64,000 nucleotides of DNA from CAYQVO01 sp964421085 (GTDB lineage: Bacteria > Bdellovibrionota_C > UBA2361 > CAYQVO01). Below are positions 34,359-41,924 of the stretch, piece after piece (the stretch's first letter is position 1; every line of letters starts with the position of its first letter). Both the position numbers and the translations under genes were made by a program. Location of the stretch: the NCBI GenBank assembly GCA_964421085.1, contig CAYQVO010000007.1, positions 1 to 64,000 of the forward strand. The letters are read 5' to 3'. The notes below the pieces were generated by a model. That model worked only from the letters and a program-made list of their open reading frames with translations, had not been told where the DNA came from and made no database searches.

Positions 34359-35288
34359 ATGCGCGTTCTTATCACCGGAGCAGGCGGTTTTGTCGGCCGC
34401 TATCTTGTTCGGCATCTCCTTGAGTGCCGTGACGAGGTGCTTGCGACGGATCTCAATGCGAATACCTCGCCGGCGGAATGTCCCGTGGAGGAACTCGATG
34501 TATGTTCTCCCGACAGCGTCGCAGGGATCCTGAACAGTTTCAAGCCCGACGTTATTTACCACCTTGCCGGATTGACATTCGTTCCCGAAGCAGAAGCGAA
34601 TTTCGAAGCTGCTCTTAAGGCCAATGTACTTGGAACAAACTCGATATTCAGGATGGCATACCTGATCGAGCGCCCCTGCACGATCGTCTTTGTCAGTTCC
34701 GCGGGAGTATACGGGAAAGTCGACCCGAAGGATCTGCCCGTTACTGAGGAAACGCCCGTCGCACCCACCGACAATTACAGTCTTTCCAAGGCTTTTGCCG
34801 AGCTTGTGGCGAACCGTTATGCGCGACGGAAAAGTCCCCGGTGCGTGATTGTGCGACCGTTCAACCATATCGGACCCGGACAAGGATCCAGATTCGTCGC
34901 ATCGGCCTTTGCTTTGCAGCTTGCCCGGATTGCAAAAGGAAAGGCGCCACCGGCGGTGAAAGTGGGCAATCTCGAAGCGCAGAGAGACTTCTCCGATGTA
35001 AGAGACATCGTGCGCGCGTACCGCATGTCGGCCGAGCGCGGAAGCGGAATCTACAATCTGTGCTCCGGAAGGCCTGTCGCAATCCGCACCATCCTCGACC
35101 AGCTCATTGAAGTGTCTGGACTCGATGTCGAGGTGGTTCAGGATCCTGAAAGAATGAGAGGGCCCGAAGTTCCGGTACTGTACGGTTCGTTCGAAAAATC
35201 TCAAAGAGAGCTTGGATGGAGGCCCGAGTATGCTCTGCAGGATACACTCAGGGATCTATACAGATACTGGCTGGAGAAAGATGAGTAG
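34359..35288 (+). CDS. rmd: GDP-6-deoxy-D-mannose reductase (Rmd-like)
   Basis: 309 residues, extended SDR. VLITGAGGFVGRYLVRHL is the cofactor loop, HLAGLTFVPEAE and SSAGVYG lead to YSLSKAFAEL (Tyr-x-x-x-Lys), and RPFNHIGPGQGSRFVASAFA is typical of Rmd. It reduces the Gmd product to GDP-D-rhamnose, the sugar of A-band type polysaccharide. GDP-fucose synthase is the alternative but has a different motif after the Tyr. Last gene of the sugar block. Confidence 0.87.
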   Translation: MRVLITGAGGFVGRYLVRHLLECRDEVLATDLNANTSPAECPVEELDVCSPDSVAGILNSFKPDVIYHLAGLTFVPEAEANFEAALKANVLGTNSIFRMAYLIERPCTIVFVSSAGVYGKVDPKDLPVTEETPVAPTDNYSLSKAFAELVANRYARRKSPRCVIVRPFNHIGPGQGSRFVASAFALQLARIAKGKAPPAVKVGNLEAQRDFSDVRDIVRAYRMSAERGSGIYNLCSGRPVAIRTILDQLIEVSGLDVEVVQDPERMRGPEVPVLYGSFEKSQRELGWRPEYALQDTLRDLYRYWLEKDE

Positions 35289-35329
35289 TACCGCGACTAT
35301 TATGGCGAAAAAACTCATCGGATGCGGCG

Positions 35330-36259
35330 CTACCTTCCCCCCGCTCTCAGAGCATCCAGGCCTTCCTTCGTAAGCCGTACTTTATTCTTGAGAAGATAGG
35401 AAGGAATGACCAGAGTATCTCCGACGGTCAACGGCTGCTTCGAAGAGATTCCGCTCACGCGGGCCACCTTTCCCGCGTTCCATGCGTCGTACGTATACCA
35501 TCTCGCAATGAGAGCCAGATCTTCTTCAGGATATGTCACATAGTGAACGAGGTCGCCTTTCGGGGTAAGTTCCCCCGTTGCCCGGGCGCCGCCGGCTGTC
35601 ACCTCCTCGACAATCCGCTGATCGGCATTCTTTGTCGGTGCGGCCGTCTTCACCTTTACAGGGGCGGGCGATGGCTTCTGTGGCGGGAGCAGCGGAAACT
35701 CTTCAGGAGCCTTCTCGATGGGGATTCCGTCCGGCTGTCCCGCGAGTTCGGGATAATACTCGGGTTCCGACACCTTTGTTTTTTCAGGTTTCGCAGGCTG
35801 CGGTTTTGATCTGACAGGTGCCGGCGGAGTTGTCGGCTGGAGTTTCTCCTGCGTGGAAAGCTGGACCTGAGTCAATGGCCTCAGCTTCGCCAGCATTTCA
35901 TCATCGATCTGAAAAGGACCCTCGATGAGCCATGATTCACTGTCCTGTTCCAGCCTGTAGTGCTCTCCATTCTCGGGGTAATAGAAAAACATGGTCGGAA
36001 CGGACAGAAACTCCTGCCTGACCTCGAGCACGGTAGGAGCGCCGCGGTGCTGCACAAACCCTCTCACGTCCGAACTATCATCCATGACTTTCTGCAGCAT
36101 CATGTTCGATGATAGGTAAGGATTGTCCGCGCTGAGAGTAATCGGGCCTCTGTTCTTGAGCCTCTCTACCACCGGATTGGTGGCCACACGGCTGAGACTG
36201 CTGCAGCTTATACTGGAGAGGATAAGCGCTGTTGTTAACACATACTTCACGGCGGACAT
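35330..36259 (-). CDS. Putative lipoprotein with C-terminal LysM-like domain
   Basis: 309 residues. A signal ending in LILSSISC gives a lipoprotein with Cys near residue 19. The middle third is a Pro/Lys/Ala linker. The last 90 residues (HYVTYPEEDLALIARWYTYD, then VGDTLVIPSYLL) resemble a LysM fold that binds peptidoglycan. An outer-membrane lipoprotein reaching the wall is a reasonable inference. It is convergent with rmd and probably shares a terminator region with it. Confidence 0.7.
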   Translation of the reverse strand: MSAVKYVLTTALILSSISCSSLSRVATNPVVERLKNRGPITLSADNPYLSSNMMLQKVMDDSSDVRGFVQHRGAPTVLEVRQEFLSVPTMFFYYPENGEHYRLEQDSESWLIEGPFQIDDEMLAKLRPLTQVQLSTQEKLQPTTPPAPVRSKPQPAKPEKTKVSEPEYYPELAGQPDGIPIEKAPEEFPLLPPQKPSPAPVKVKTAAPTKNADQRIVEEVTAGGARATGELTPKGDLVHYVTYPEEDLALIARWYTYDAWNAGKVARVSGISSKQPLTVGDTLVIPSYLLKNKVRLTKEGLDALRAGGR

Positions 36260-36312
36260 ATCTGCATTTTCAGCGCTTTCAATACTGCAGGCAATACCAA
36301 AATCAAACGAAA

Positions 36313-36870
36313 TTACCCTTCTGTGCCGGGGAGTGAGGATGGAATTCCAAAAAAGTAAGCATTAGAGCATGGCGGCGCCTTTCGGGATTCTGCAGCCGTG
36401 CTCCTCACAGCCCGCACAAGCTGGAAAAGCTTTTCAGCGAGGGCCCCCTGTCTGCTGCTTACGCTGTCGAAGGATCCCTTCACATCGAGGGAGGTGTCCC
36501 CGGAGATGTTGAGTGAGAATTTCCCCGGGTCGGAAAAGGCTGAATTGTCTCCGGCCGGGGGGAGTGTCTCATTTTTATCGGTTTTGTATGAGAGAATATC
36601 CGCCACTTTCGCGGCCAGGTCTTCGTATGCTTCCGCCGGCAGCGTCAAAACGTCCTGCTGATCGATATTTGGGGTCGACCGCCGGATTGTTCCGCATTCA
36701 TAGTAAAGGAGGGGAGGGGTAAGCTTATAGTGCTCGAACTCTGTGCCTGACAGAGAAGTCCGGCTGTATATGATCTCTGCTGAATCAACCCGGGGCACAA
36801 TCGGGGAACCGGTTTTGACCGGAGAACAGCTTAAAAGAAAGGTGAGGAACACAGCAAAGGCTTTTTTCAT
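36313..36870 (-). CDS. Putative lipoprotein of unknown function
   Basis: 185 residues. MKKAFAVFLTFLLSC is a short lipoprotein signal with Cys at 15. The rest is polar with scattered beta-like segments (FSLNISGDTSLDVKGSF) and a Cys pair (YECG, PPCSN). I recognise no family. The ATG at 36870 is preceded by GGGAGGAG, a much better start than the upstream frame. It lies 53 bases upstream of the LysM lipoprotein on the same strand. Confidence 0.6.
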   Translation of the reverse strand: MKKAFAVFLTFLLSCSPVKTGSPIVPRVDSAEIIYSRTSLSGTEFEHYKLTPPLLYYECGTIRRSTPNIDQQDVLTLPAEAYEDLAAKVADILSYKTDKNETLPPAGDNSAFSDPGKFSLNISGDTSLDVKGSFDSVSSRQGALAEKLFQLVRAVRSTAAESRKAPPCSNAYFFGIPSSLPGTEG

Positions 36871-36994
36871 TCTACTCCTCCCGGGGAACGGCCTGGCTGA
36901 TGCAGGGCCGCCCGAGAACTCTAACGGCGACAACAGGCTGTGTCAAAGGAGGCTGAAAAATGATAAACTTCAAGCTCAGTTTTAAGCTGAACCT

Positions 36995-38092
36995 ATGAAC
37001 GATCTGAACCCCAGGAAAACCGTCGATGGATCGCTGCCTGAGCAGGGACCATCAGTTGATTTCCGTGCCGATCCCGATGTTTCTATTCACCTTGACAGGG
37101 ACGAGTTTGTCCAGCAGGAAGGGCAGAGTGCGGAGGTGAAATCCCCGGCAGGTCTCGAGGCTGTTCTGCAGGCCTTTGATATTTCCGGTTCGAATGAATT
37201 CATGCGAAACCTTCGTCAGCATGTGCTCGAAGCCGAAGACCAGAAGAGACAGCATCATGCTCAGACGCTTCTTGCCGGAGAGATCTTTGAGAAAGTGGAG
37301 GTAGTGCTGCGATCCGTTGACGTGGATCTTGCCGGCACGCCCGAGACCTCTATCCTGCAGCATCTGCGGGGTGCGATCGGCGAAGTACTGCAGGGAGTCG
37401 CGCCGGTTCTCAAGTCGGGCCGGGAAATATCACCGGCCGAGGCCGAGAGAATTATCCAGTCGGCAGGTCTGCTTCGGAAACTTCTGAATCAGGCGTTATC
37501 GCAGCTGTGTATATCACAGCAGTTGACGACACCGCAGCGGGATCTCTTCTCTTCGCTTGAAGCGTGGCTCCGTGAGATCGGGGAACCCGAGGCGTATATC
37601 CGTCGTAAAAAACGTCCTCGCCGCAAGGGGAAAAAGATTGAAAAAGAGCCCCTCATCCTGCGTCTGTTGAAAGGCGTCGTGACTGTGCTCAAGGTGCTGG
37701 TTACGGGGTCTGACTCTGCACCGGAGAAGAGTCGGGAGAGGATTTCCCCCGCGACAAAACCTGAACCGGAAGCGGCAGACCGCCTGGAAAGAGTTCCTTC
37801 AGCAGAGAGAAGAGAACAGATACCGGAAGATTCGAGCGCGATGTTTGTGCATGTTCTTCGAGGACGTGTATACAGCCGTAAAGACAGGTCGGGAATCGAG
37901 GGCGTCCATATCGCAGGCGGCGCTCTTGGCGATCAGATTACGGACAGAGCAGGGGAATTCTTCTTTACAGACGTCGCTCACGGGTTCAGTTTCGTAATCG
38001 GGCCGCACCGGGACGGCATGACATTTTCTCCGCCTGTGGTGTCAGGGATCGCTCTTGATTCGATGGAGATCGAGTTCGAGGCGATTGACTGA
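36995..38092 (+). CDS. Hypothetical protein with carboxypeptidase-regulatory-like C-terminus
   Basis: 365 residues, no signal peptide seen. Residues 1-50 are polar, 60-205 mostly helical, 205-230 very basic (RRKKRPRRKGKKIEKE), then a hydrophobic amphipathic helix (LILRLLKGVVTVLKVLV), a charged linker, and from about 285 a beta-sandwich-like domain with GRVYSRKDRSGIEGVHIAGG and TDRAGEFFFTDVAHG, the pattern of carboxypeptidase regulatory-like (CarboxypepD_reg) domains. That domain is usually extracellular, so the missing signal is odd. Function unknown. Confidence 0.55.
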   Translation: MNDLNPRKTVDGSLPEQGPSVDFRADPDVSIHLDRDEFVQQEGQSAEVKSPAGLEAVLQAFDISGSNEFMRNLRQHVLEAEDQKRQHHAQTLLAGEIFEKVEVVLRSVDVDLAGTPETSILQHLRGAIGEVLQGVAPVLKSGREISPAEAERIIQSAGLLRKLLNQALSQLCISQQLTTPQRDLFSSLEAWLREIGEPEAYIRRKKRPRRKGKKIEKEPLILRLLKGVVTVLKVLVTGSDSAPEKSRERISPATKPEPEAADRLERVPSAERREQIPEDSSAMFVHVLRGRVYSRKDRSGIEGVHIAGGALGDQITDRAGEFFFTDVAHGFSFVIGPHRDGMTFSPPVVSGIALDSMEIEFEAID

Positions 38093-38100
38093 CTGCCGGG

Positions 38101-38820
38101 CTAAAAAAGCTCCCCTCTGATCTTCATTCCTGTGAAAATTTCGGCCACGGCAACCGAAATCTCGAAAAGCGTCCTGAAAAGATTGAGTAATCCCCTCCCG
38201 CCGTCTGACACCCAGGCTGCAAGAATAAAAAATATTGCGAGTGTCACCGCGATTACATACAGAAAACCCGCCCTGTAACCTCCCCGGATCTGTTTGAAAT
38301 CCGTCTGATACGGGCCGACTGAGCGGGTGTTAAGGAAGAGGTCTGTGCCGTATCCCATGCCCGTAATGCATGCCGCGAGATAGTGCTGCGTCTTCCAGCC
38401 GATTAGGGAGAGTGCCAGACCGAGCAGGGTAAAAAGCGGGAAGAAATAGGGCGCGAGCGCTATGAAAGCGTTATATGGCGCGGTTTCTTTAGTATACTCA
38501 TACTCGAAGAATCCATCGTCTTTTCCGACTTTCATTTTCTTCGGCTTGTTGCCAAGAAGACCCGAAAGAACTTTGTGGTTCAGTTCGTGCAGGAAGACTG
38601 CGAGCCTTCCGGCGATGAGCACTGATGCAGCAGTCCAGCCGACGAGGCTTCCGATGAGGAAGAAAAACCAGTTCTCCAGCGCGCTGGGACCGGAAAATAT
38701 TGTCGGGGTCAGAAGGCATATGAAAACAGCATCGAGGATCAGCAGAAAAAAGAGCGAAGTGAAAAAGACGAGGCCGCCTGTCTTTTCGAGTTTCTCCTCT
38801 TTCTTTTTCTTCCGGAACAT
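38101..38820 (-). CDS. Membrane protein with HExxH motif, M50-like
   Basis: 239 residues with about five or six hydrophobic helices. Within the second or third is VFLHELNHKVL, an HExxH zinc-protease motif placed in or beside a membrane helix, as in site-2-type M50 peptidases and M50B-like proteins. I do not see a clear second-ligand NPDG motif; the residues after SLIGWKT and GYGTDLFLNTR are the best candidates. The basic N-terminus MFRKKKKEEK would stay in the cytoplasm. Intramembrane protease or a degenerate relative; substrate unknown. Confidence 0.55.
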   Translation of the reverse strand: MFRKKKKEEKLEKTGGLVFFTSLFFLLILDAVFICLLTPTIFSGPSALENWFFFLIGSLVGWTAASVLIAGRLAVFLHELNHKVLSGLLGNKPKKMKVGKDDGFFEYEYTKETAPYNAFIALAPYFFPLFTLLGLALSLIGWKTQHYLAACITGMGYGTDLFLNTRSVGPYQTDFKQIRGGYRAGFLYVIAVTLAIFFILAAWVSDGGRGLLNLFRTLFEISVAVAEIFTGMKIRGELF

Positions 38821-39341
38821 GAGATCGAACCCGCGACTTTGCCCCCATAAGGATCAGCCTGCCGGATTATATTATTGCGCTTTACCTGGTGAACGCTATA
38901 GTAGATCTCCTCATCTGAAAAAGCGGATGAGCAGCCGCGGCCTATTGAGCAAGAAAGAGAGCTTTTGCCAGGTCTGCGTTGCTGATCCGGTATTTGCCCT
39001 TCGCTATTTTGGTTTTCAGATTCGCTATTTTTTTATGCCTGACATTCGTCAACTGCCGGGCCATTTTCCGGGAAGCTTTCTTCGGGTCCATCATACACAG
39101 ATACCTTAAAGCTCAGCACTGCTTCATGATTTCCGTTCCAAAGCATAGTGGGGGAATTCAGGCCTTCAAGAGTCCATTTGAGGCGGGGTTTTCTCGCTTG
39201 TGTATACAACTCGGCATGGGAAGCAGGCTGCTTTAGACTGGGAGTCTAATTAGCCCGGGGTTTTCAATATTACGACAATCTCGCACAGGTGATTCGCGCG
39301 CCCCGCAACAGCATCATCCCGTGAAGGGCCGATATCAGAAA
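38821..39341. other. Region around the FlgM-like gene
   Basis: Apart from the small FlgM-like gene this 520-base stretch has no coding sequence that I can support. CTCATC at 38912-38917 and GATGAG at 38928-38933 form a weak hairpin just downstream of the FlgM-like stop, without a T-run. The 39095-39341 part probably holds its promoter; I cannot name a sigma factor. Confidence 0.35.
38942..39094 (-). CDS. flgM: Short FlgM-like anti-sigma-28 factor
   Basis: A 50-codon gene. The product opens MMDPKKASRKMA and continues with VRHKKIANLKTKIAKGKYRI and then SNADLAKAL, which matches the C-terminal FlgM pattern RxxKIxxLKxxIxxGxYxIxxxxLAxxL, the helix that grips sigma-28. Usual FlgM proteins are 90-100 residues, so only the sigma-binding half is present. 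AAGGT lies nine bases before the double ATG. The product would hold back flagellin transcription until export. It is 33 kb from the flagellin gene, and the neighbours are not flagellar. Confidence 0.6.
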   Translation of the reverse strand: MMDPKKASRKMARQLTNVRHKKIANLKTKIAKGKYRISNADLAKALFLAQ

Positions 39342-40523
39342 TTATTGTGTCAGCGCAGTCAGTGCCGGAAGTCTTCTTCCTTCGACGAGGGCGCAGAAAG
39401 ATTCGCCGCTTGAACTAATCAGATCAAACTTGTGAGCAAGTTCCATTGCCGCGACGTTTTTCTCCACGCTTTCACCGCAGGCGACTTTAGTTCCCGGGGA
39501 GGCAGCTACTGCCTCGACGAGGTCCTGCGTGCCCTTTGCAAACTCTTCGTTCTCCGACGCGCCAAGACTCCCGCACCAGAAGATCGTGTCTGAGTACCGT
39601 ATAACCTCCTGGAAAAGAGCAATGCTCGCAGGACCAATATCAAGCGCCATCGTATCCGCGGGAATCTCCAGAGAGGGAACGGCCCTGGCCAACCCGACGG
39701 AGGATGCAGAAGGGGCGACCAGAAAATCGACCGGAAGGTAAACCTTGGTATCTCTTCTTGCGAGCATACCCAGAGCTTCAAGCGCCCGCGGCATCATGTC
39801 TTTCTCAAAAACTGCTCTCCCGACCTGAAGGCCCTGCGCGGCGAGGAATGTGTGCGCAACGCCGCCGCCTATGATGAGCTTGTCCACCTTCTGGCTCAGG
39901 CTCATTATGAGATCGAGCCTCGATGAAAACCGAAGACCGGCAACGATGCCAAGAAGCGGACGCTGCGGAAGAGCGAAACACTTTTCGAAGCCCTTAAGTT
40001 CATTCTCAATGACCAGGCCTGCAGCCTTCCTTCGAAAAAGAGCGGGAAGGCTCACTGTTGACGCCGTCCGCGAAGCAGCCGATACAAAAGCGTCAAAGAT
40101 ATAGACATCGGCAAGGCGCGCAAGGAACGCAGCCAGCGCGGGATCGTTGTTTTCTTCTCCAGGATAAAGAGAAAGATTCTCGAGAAGCACAATCTGGCCG
40201 GGGGCAAGTTTTTTCAACGCTTCTTCCGTATCCTTTGTGAAGGGTTCCGGACAGAATGAAATATCGGTTCCCAGCGCTGTCGAGAGCCTTCGAACTACGG
40301 GCGCGTAGGACGAGGGTCCGCCGTTCTGATTCTGGGAAGTTGATCCCGCGAGGATGACCGAGCCTCCGCGCTTCAGTACCGCCTGCGCAGAGGACAATGA
40401 ATTTCTTATTCGCGCGGTGTCGCCATTCTCCCGCCCTGGTTCACTCAGAGGCGGAATATCGACTCTTAAAAGAACACGTTTGCCTTCGACAGCAACATCT
40501 CTGACGTATTCAAGCTTTTCCAT
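39342..40523 (-). CDS. Degenerate phosphoglycerate kinase homologue
   Basis: 393 residues, full PGK length and fold order, but most catalytic motifs are altered. RVDxN reads RVDIP, SHxGRP reads STSQNQ, ENLRF reads ENLSLY, the GGAKVxxK lysines become GLRFSSR, and the GGGDS nucleotide end reads ACGESVE. Retained are IIGGGVAHTFLAA, LPVDFLVA and DIGPASIALF. The usual substrate arginines, the first-domain His and the key lysines are therefore missing. It may be a non-catalytic relative or have another substrate; glycolysis would need another PGK elsewhere. The gene has a clean frame and a GGAG ribosome site, so it is not simply decaying. Confidence 0.8.
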   Translation of the reverse strand: MEKLEYVRDVAVEGKRVLLRVDIPPLSEPGRENGDTARIRNSLSSAQAVLKRGGSVILAGSTSQNQNGGPSSYAPVVRRLSTALGTDISFCPEPFTKDTEEALKKLAPGQIVLLENLSLYPGEENNDPALAAFLARLADVYIFDAFVSAASRTASTVSLPALFRRKAAGLVIENELKGFEKCFALPQRPLLGIVAGLRFSSRLDLIMSLSQKVDKLIIGGGVAHTFLAAQGLQVGRAVFEKDMMPRALEALGMLARRDTKVYLPVDFLVAPSASSVGLARAVPSLEIPADTMALDIGPASIALFQEVIRYSDTIFWCGSLGASENEEFAKGTQDLVEAVAASPGTKVACGESVEKNVAAMELAHKFDLISSSGESFCALVEGRRLPALTALTQ

Positions 40524-40629
40524 TACAACTCCAAAATAAGTGGCGGAGCTTAGTGTATTAGATCCCTGTCATAGTGCAATAGGAACATTCGGAATCGCGG
40601 TCACGCCATTACGATGATCACAGGGACGC

Positions 40630-41814
40630 TTACGGCACCGGCATTTTTTCAGGCATCTGTTCAGAAATAAATTCCAGTCCGGATGCGCCGAGTCCGACGA
40701 TACTGACTTTCTTGAAGGGAACCCTTCTGTTCGCACCGTATATGAAAGGACCTGTAACGCCTTCGAAATTTTCGAGCGACTGTATTGAAGGTATTATCTT
40801 TTCGCACTCAAGTGAGCCGGCTCTCCGGGCTCCTTCCGTGAAAAGCATCACAGCGTCATACCCCAGAGCCGCGAAAGAGTTTTCAGGCTCCACGTTGAAT
40901 CGCGCCCTGTATTTCGCGATGAAGTCCTGGACCCTTTGAGAAGGATTTGAGGGATGGATCCAGGCATGGGTGGTAAAATAAACCTGGCCGATCTGAAGGG
41001 AACTCGACTGCCGGAGTTCGTCCGAGTCGAAGCTGTCCCCGCCGATTATCGGCGCCTTGATTCCTGCCGCGCGAAGCTGGCGGATCACATATCCGGTGTT
41101 CACGGGCATTGACGCGACAAATACCACATCGGGTTTTGCGAGTGGGCCTTTCAGCTGGCGGGTAATAGGGACAAGCCTCGGAGGGTTTCCGACGTAGTAA
41201 TAACTTCCAATGACCTCCCCCCCAAGTTCCTCAAATCGCTTTTTGAAATACCGGCTCAGCAGAACGGGGTAATCCTTCGTGTTTTCGTAAATAATGATCG
41301 CTCGTGGACCGAACTGGGCCTTTGCGAACTCCGCGGCGACGGCTGCCTGTGCGTTATCACCGAAAGCGGCAAGCAGGAGAGTCTTTCCTGAACCAAACCC
41401 GCCTGTAAGCCGCGGAGATGTGGCGCCAACTGAAATAAAGGGAAGATTGGCAGCCTGTACAATGGGATCAGCTGCGATCACCTGATCAGTATCCGAGAAA
41501 CCGATGAATGCCGAGACTTTTTCGTACTGGATTAAAGACTCGACATTTCCCTGAATCTTCCTTGCTGTCGACGTGGTATCACGGACAATGAACTCCAGCT
41601 CACTGCCGGCCAGTCCCCCCTGTCTGTTCACCTCTTCAGCGGCAAGTTGTGCGCCTCTTGAAGCCGGTCCGTCAAGGGAAGCAAGCCTTCTGGTAAGATC
41701 AAAAACGCCCGCCACCCGGACAGGTCCGGAAATGTCAAAGAGGCCAGGCTTAAGAGCGCAGTCTGACAGCAGGGCAAGAGCAAGGAAAAGGGATGTCAAC
41801 CGGATAATTTTCAT
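40630..41814 (-). CDS. ABC-type branched-chain amino acid-like binding protein (lipoprotein)
   Basis: 394 residues, type I periplasmic binding protein of the LivJ/receptor-ligand family. The signal ends LALALLSDC, a somewhat unusual lipobox. GPASRGAQLAAEEVNRQGG, AFIGFSDTDQVIAADPIVQ, and LPFISVGATSPRL are the typical lobe-1 segments; FAALGYDAVMLFTEGARRAG and NFEGVTGPF belong to lobe 2. No permease or ATPase genes are adjacent, so the partner is unknown. The ATG at 41814 gives the signal peptide; the longer frame does not. Confidence 0.85.
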   Translation of the reverse strand: MKIIRLTSLFLALALLSDCALKPGLFDISGPVRVAGVFDLTRRLASLDGPASRGAQLAAEEVNRQGGLAGSELEFIVRDTTSTARKIQGNVESLIQYEKVSAFIGFSDTDQVIAADPIVQAANLPFISVGATSPRLTGGFGSGKTLLLAAFGDNAQAAVAAEFAKAQFGPRAIIIYENTKDYPVLLSRYFKKRFEELGGEVIGSYYYVGNPPRLVPITRQLKGPLAKPDVVFVASMPVNTGYVIRQLRAAGIKAPIIGGDSFDSDELRQSSSLQIGQVYFTTHAWIHPSNPSQRVQDFIAKYRARFNVEPENSFAALGYDAVMLFTEGARRAGSLECEKIIPSIQSLENFEGVTGPFIYGANRRVPFKKVSIVGLGASGLEFISEQMPEKMPVP

Positions 41815-41924
41815 ACTGCTGATTGAATAGCAGGTCGCAGGGAAAAAATATAGTCCGGGAGGCGGGGTCGATAAATTACAGATGGCCCTGGGACGGGTGT
41901 GTGCATCATAATAAGAGAGAGAAG

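Noticed and set aside
34137..35204. Long minus-strand frame across gmd and rmd
   Set aside because: Shadow of the sugar-nucleotide genes; no signal, motif or ribosome site.
38820..38850. TpsiC-arm-like GGTTCGA on the minus strand, possible tRNA
   Set aside because: The bases beside the loop do not pair and no acceptor, D or anticodon arms can be drawn.
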